The notes under the pieces were generated by a model that was not told where the DNA came from, made no database searches, and was given only the letters and a program-made list of their open reading frames with translations. Below are positions 38,292 through 64,000 of a stretch of DNA of 64,000 bases, one piece after another. The number at the start of each line of letters is the position of its first letter. Within the stretch, counting starts at the first letter, position 1. The translations under genes were made by a program, and so were the position numbers. The DNA comes from Flaccisagitta enflata (taxonomy: Eukaryota; Chaetognatha; Sagittoidea; Aphragmophora). Location: NCBI GenBank assembly GCA_965153355.1, contig OZ231127.1:22444001-22508000 (forward strand), given 5' to 3'.

Positions 38292-38313
38292 AAGAAACTT
38301 TGGTACAATTGTA

Positions 38314-38693
38314 CGATCATCTGTGTTCTTTTGTTTTTAAGATTTTTTAAGCGGTTTTTTAAATTAGGGTTAGGGGTGGGTTTAGGGTTAGGGTTGGAGA
38401 TAGTTTTAGGGTTAGGGTTGGGGACAGGGTTAGCTTTAGGGCTAAGGGTTGGCGGAAGAAATGTCCAAGATGATACTGATCTTTTGTTTTTATCGGGTTT
38501 TCCTGTTTGGGCGAAGCTTTGATTTGAGTACATTCGAGTTGAAATGTATTTAACCCAGCTCTCACCTAGCCCCCAACGCTAGTCCTGACCCTAACCCTAA
38601 CCCTAAAACCACCCCGAGCCCTAACCCTAACCCTACCCCTAACCCTAAATAAAAACCCGCTTAGAAAGTTAGTAAAACAAAAGACATCATCGA
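38314..38693. repeat. Foldback with TTAGGG telomere-like arms
   Basis: Left arm 38367-38440 reads TTAGGGTTAGGG with variants; right arm 38581-38648 reads CCCTAACCCTAA. The flanks (TTCTTTTGTTTT...AAGCGGTTTTT and AAAAACCCGCTTA...AAAACAAAAGA) are also inverted, so the telomere-like repeats belong to one inverted-repeat element. Confidence 0.8.
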
Positions 38694-39195
38694 GTTGGAC
38701 ATCAGTACCGGGTTGGCTGGGTTTTATGTATTACGGCCCAAAGCTATTCGAATTAAATTCGCTCTGGCGGAGGATTCGGAAAGTAAAACAAAATCGTGCA
38801 GAGAATCATTCATTTTATCCGAAACTTTTACAACAGGCGAATACAACTTAAATCTTCTTAAACTTCATGCTTAAGTTGATGTTGACAAACCAGTTTGGGA
38901 GTGATCAACCTCACGCCATTTTAGCTAGTTCGATGCTTAATCAATGTATAAATCTGACTGTTTCTCTGAATTGACAGAGTAATCATCAGAAAAACAGAAA
39001 AAAAAGCACTTCATAATTCCAAATTACATAGATTTAGATAGGCCACAAATACAAATACAATTATGTGCGTACATAAGTATTAATGAGCAATTTGAATGCT
39101 TCACAAAAAAAAAAAAAAAAAAAATGGGATCATCCCTTCGTCCCGCTTATGTAATATGGCAGAACAAAAATCATGAAGATGAGCGTTACTTTTTT
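38694..39195. other. No recognised feature
   Basis: AT-rich DNA with a poly(A) run at 39105-39124. Confidence 0.4.
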
Positions 39196-39538
39196 AGTCG
39201 CGTGCACGCGACTCTACAACCCGCTTTGTCGGTCCGTCCGTCCGTCGGTCTGTCCGTTGGTCCGTCCGTCCGTCACACTTTACTTTTTTGTACTATAATG
39301 TCAACTCTTAAGTCATTTTAAGTTGTTTTAAGTAATTTATAGTTATTCTAAGTCATTTTGAGTCATTCTAAGTCAATTTAAATTATATAAAGTCATTTTT
39401 GGTCATTAGGGTTTTTAGCCATTTTATGTCAATTTTGGTCATTTTAGGTCATTCTAAGTCATTGAAAGTCATTCTAAGTCATTTTAAGTTATTCTTTGTC
39501 TGTAAGTCTCGCAAGCGACTTATAGGTGTTGGCCTTGT
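39196..39538 (-). mobile_element. HINE-like element, GTCGCGTG subfamily
   Basis: Hairpin AGTCGCGTGCACGCGACT, CAACCCGCTTTGTCGGTCC, TAAGTCATTTTAAG core, TCTCGCAAGCGACTTATAGG, GTTGGCCTTGTTT. Confidence 0.85.
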
Positions 39539-40042
39539 TTTTTTTAAATTCCATCATCTTCCGTTTTTGTTTTGACCTTGAAGTTACCCATAAAAATCAA
39601 TGGGAATCGAAAATTCCTTTCATAGTTTTGTTACTGATAGAGTAGTTATTTGTATTTGAAAATCATAATAATTGTAAGGATAGACTTAAATATTAGAGCA
39701 AAAACTATGTAAGAGCTTACTTAGAAAGCTGATGAACAATTTCATGAAAAAAAAAGTAAAAATCATTTCAAAGAACATCCGCACAACAATTTATCCCACT
39801 GCATTATGCAAATTAAGTCTTACAAAAAGCTCGCTAAAAAAAAAAACGGAAGATGAACGATTTTGAGGAAAAGAAAAATGGTAAGGGTTCTAATATTAAC
39901 CATTCCACATATGGTAGGCGGGACAAAGAGAAATTCACAACTTTTGCTATGTGAAGCACCCAAATGAACAATGTTAATGAGAAAAGAAACCAACCTACTC
40001 GACTCAACTCAAAGCTTAAATGCGTTCTAAATTTCATAAATT
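39539..40042. other. 3' flank of the cellulase gene
   Basis: AT-rich; no clear AATAAA on the minus strand just downstream of the stop. No repeat recognised. Confidence 0.4.
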
Positions 40043-60797
<20,755 letters not shown>

Positions 60798-61150
60798 GAT
60801 GCTAAAATATCACAGTTGTAGTTGGTGAAAATTCAACGGAAAGTGCGCAAAGTGATATTGGGATGAAAATGAAGTTAGAGGCTATTCTTTGTCCGGCTAC
60901 GCAAAGACAGAGCTTTTATTTCATCAAATTACAGATGTGACTCGGCTAGTATTTATTTCCGATGATATGACATTGTCGCCTTTAGTTATAACATCATGTT
61001 GTTAGCCACCCACTGTTGAAAATAGACTTAGAATCGGATAAGTTGATAATTCTTAAATGTATAAGAGGTTTCGAACTGTGATAATCACACCTTTAACACC
61101 TTTTTGGAGACGAGAGAGAGCTCTCTCTGGAAAGAAAAAAGAAAGGTAGA
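60798..61150 (-). promoter_or_regulatory. 5' flank of the cellulase gene
   Basis: The region upstream of the start ATG is AT-rich; a (CT)n tract (coding strand) lies at 61161-61280. Promoter location is inferred from position only. Confidence 0.3.
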
Positions 61151-61158
61151 ACTGGAAT

Positions 61159-61282
<124 letters not shown>

Positions 61283-61327
61283 AACATGAGGAATTGAGGA
61301 TAGAGACAAATAGTCGCAAAAGCGTTA

Positions 61328-61705
61328 GATGGTCGGCGGAACCCGTGCCCTGCCTAAGTAGGTTGTGATTGAAGTTGAGGGAGCAGGGCAGTAGCCCCAA
61401 AGGGGTCAATGACCTATGTTTTCATACATGAGGAAATTTCTCCTTGTCCTTCTTTTCTAGAGTGCTTGGGATTTGGTCGTTTGGGTTGAGATCTAGTCCT
61501 TTGGGCTGAGATCTAGGCCTTGAAGCTTAGATGTGGGCCTTGACTGGAGTTTGAGCAGAATTTGGCAGAATTTCGTATGATTTCGATTTGGCATAATTTG
61601 GCAAAATTTGGTTCTGGAGGCCAAGAGGGTGGACAGAGGAGAAGAAGAAATTTCGCTATGTGTGAAAGCATAGGTCATCAGCCCCTTCGGGGCGAAGCCC
61701 AAAAG
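61328..61705 (+). mobile_element. Helitron-like element, GCTGCCCAAAA family
   Basis: GATGGTCGGCGGAACCCGTG start; CCCCAAAGGGGTCAATGACC and CATAGGTCATCAGCCCCTTC are subterminal inverted segments; GCCCCTTCGGGGC is the 3' hairpin before GAAGCCCAAAAG. Confidence 0.75.
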
Positions 61706-61764
61706 TAAAGAAAAAAGAGAAAAAAACAAGAATGAACATTGAACAATGATGAGAAGTGGAGGGA

Positions 61765-62052
<288 letters not shown>

Positions 62053-62355
62053 ATAAGATATAGAGACGGAAAGTTTAAAAGAAAAATTACAGGCTGGTCA
62101 AATGGCATTTCTACTCTTCGTATTGAGGGCGAGGCGACGAAGAAGAAGCTAAGAAATGAGGATAGTGTCGTCACTGTCACTGACTTTATTCTTGTCATCG
62201 TCGTCACTCAAGATCGTGAGTCTAGTCTGACGAATCCTCGTAGCCGGTAGTCGGTAATCAAGCGATGTTTCCAGCTCCGGGCAGTTGCGACCTTGCAAAT
62301 GTCTAAGGTGGCATGTCTGACCATTAAGTCTAAAATGATATGTCTTTCCAGTAGT

Positions 62356-62472
62356 TTTAAGGTGCGACAAAGCACCTCTATAACTGGCTCTGTCCGTCGG
62401 TCTGTCGGTTGGTCTGTAACGCATTCGTTCCACGATCAACACGTCGCACCTTATTGGCCTACTTGGCCTTGT
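62356..62472 (-). mobile_element. Short HINE-like element, GGTGC subfamily
   Basis: Hairpin AAGGTGCGACAAAGCACCT, CTATAACTGGCTCTGTCC, GTCGGTCTGTCGG repeats, AACGCATTCGTTCCACGATC, GTCGCACCTTATTGGCCTAC, TTGGCCTTGTC. GTCGCACCTT complements the hairpin arm AAGGTGCGAC. Confidence 0.85.
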
Positions 62473-62523
62473 CAATGTAAAAGTACCCACTACAGTTAAC
62501 GAGCACGCACAATTGCTTCAATT

Positions 62524-62683
<160 letters not shown>

Positions 62684-62776
62684 CTTCCATGATTCCACAC
62701 TCAAAATGCTTACGAAAGAGAACACAACTAATTTTTTGTGAATGCATCACTGCCTTTTGTGTCTCGAATTTCAATA

Positions 62777-62954
62777 TACAGTTGAGCTTCACTAGAGCGC
62801 ATTTCAAGGGACTGAGCAAAATTATGCCTTAAAGTGAAGCTGCCTTATTGCCAATATAGAAATAAATACAGAATCCCTCATTGGGCAGAAGATTGTATGC
62901 CCTATAGGCGGGCATGCCTTATTAGCGGGTGCGCTCCAGCGAAGCTCCACTGTA
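62777..62954. mobile_element. MITE with ACAGTTGAGCTTC ends
   Basis: TACAGTTGAGCTTCACTAGAG and CTCCAGCGAAGCTCCACTGTA are inverted ends with TA borders, as in Tc1/mariner-type MITEs. Confidence 0.7.
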
Positions 62955-63895
62955 CTGGATTCGGGAGTCATTTTCTTCAATGGCGGTCGGCAAAAATTAT
63001 CTGAGTCAAAACGACCTCTTAGGTTTTGTCTTACTATAGGCAGCTTTCACAATAAACAAGCAAAGCTGAAATCCATGATATGGTGGGCGGTGAAGCATAG
63101 TTTCTTCCCACCAATCATTTCATCGATGATGAAAGCTGTTCCTAGACATCACATTAGACCAAGTGTCCAACATACATCCTTCATACTCAAGATTTTGATA
63201 GGTTAGGTTGTTCAAATTAGTGCCAAAACAGCCCGTTTTTTCAGTCACACTTGCGTCAAACTTCATATCATCAGTGTAAAAGACATGAAAAAATCGTCAG
63301 ACACCCCCTTGCTTCGGTCATTTTTTTAGATTTGTAATCCCTAAAGAAGCACCGAAAATTTGGTAATGATTGGCCATCGTTCACTATGGAAAAATTTCAC
63401 TCATAGTAAAATAATCCCAAGTGACAATTTGGACGTTTTTCACACATAGCAGTATGCTATATGAAATTAAGCATACTTTGAGGGCCGAAAAAATTCAAAA
63501 TGATTTACGCCCATTTAATACAGACATGAACCATGTTTCATGCCAAATTTCAGACCTTCATGTCAATTCTAGCCAGAGATATAAAAATAATAAACTAGTG
63601 ACCGATTTTGTTAACACCCTGTTACGATCGCGTTACGCTGTGTATCATAGTGGCTATCATAGTTTTCTTCTTCTTCCGGTGAAATTTTGTTAACATGATG
63701 TGAAAGAGCATCGAATTTTATGTTATGACCCAAAATTTCAAGACTTTTGCTTCAGCCATTTCAGAGAAATGAAAATTAATCTGCGCGGTGTCAGTAATGG
63801 TGTTAACATAATCGGTCACTTTCTTTTCAGATCCTCTGTAAATTGAAGAAAGAACGCACGAGCTGATGCGATACGATTGACCCAATTTACCTAGT
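62955..63895. other. No recognised feature
   Basis: AT-rich unique-looking DNA. A 90-codon frame at 63421-63693 has no domain and no coding signal that I recognise. Confidence 0.4.
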
Positions 63896-64000
63896 AGAAG
63901 GAAGAAGAAGAAGGAAAAGGATGAGAAGAAGAAGAAGATGAAGAAGAAGAAGAAGAAGAAGAAGAAGAAGAAGAAGAAGAAGAAGAAGAAGAAGAAGAAG
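63896..64000. repeat. (AAG)n microsatellite at the window end
   Basis: AAG units with a few GATG interruptions, running off the window. Confidence 0.95.

Overview
The window is a repeat-rich piece of an invertebrate animal genome. Genes have spliced exons, GT-AG introns and poly(A) signals. Most of the DNA is microsatellite, minisatellite and non-autonomous transposon sequence. A GH9 cellulase with CBM2-like modules, TTAGGG-type telomere-like repeats and many tandem-repeat-cored HINE/pearl-like (Helitron-related) elements fit a non-arthropod invertebrate, perhaps a lophotrochozoan. That placement is inference from gene and repeat content only.

Five or six genes can be supported. (1) 13615-16916 (+) and (2) 37065-38136 (+) are paralogous three-exon genes for small secreted proteins with one F5/8-type-C-like domain; copy 2 ends in KDEL. 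(3) About 26922-28167 (+) is a two-exon gene for an unrecognised coiled-coil protein. (4) 40043-60797 (-) is a 16-exon GH9 endoglucanase. All splice phases agree, and the 878-residue product reads signal peptide, two CBM2-like modules, linker, GH9 catalytic domain. (5) 53982-57425 (+) is an intron-less 1147-codon ORF inside intron 7 of the cellulase on the opposite strand, probably CKAP2-like. (6) 42362-43606 (-) is a Q/N-rich ORF inside cellulase intron 12, with uncertain gene status.

Layout: 1-13.5 kb is transposons and minisatellites, including a 2.2-kb hAT-like foldback. 13.6-17 kb is gene 1, with three element insertions in intron 1. 17-26.9 kb is nested microsatellite-bearing elements. 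26.9-28.2 kb is gene 3. 28.2-36.8 kb is two large HINE-type elements, one holding a 4.1-kb foldback. 37-38.1 kb is gene 2. 38.2-40 kb holds MITEs, telomere-like repeats and a HINE. 40-61 kb is the cellulase with nested genes. 61-64 kb is repeats.

The most unusual signal is a set of more than 20 short elements whose 5' subterminal segment and 3' terminal hairpin vary together, giving at least three or four matched subfamilies. Two further families unrelated in sequence have the same architecture. Elements are nested in each other and some carry long (GA)n/(CA)n tracts. Several (CT)n tracts lie directly upstream of 3' splice sites. Exon joins were made by eye from splice signals and reading phase, and family names come from motif recognition, not searches.
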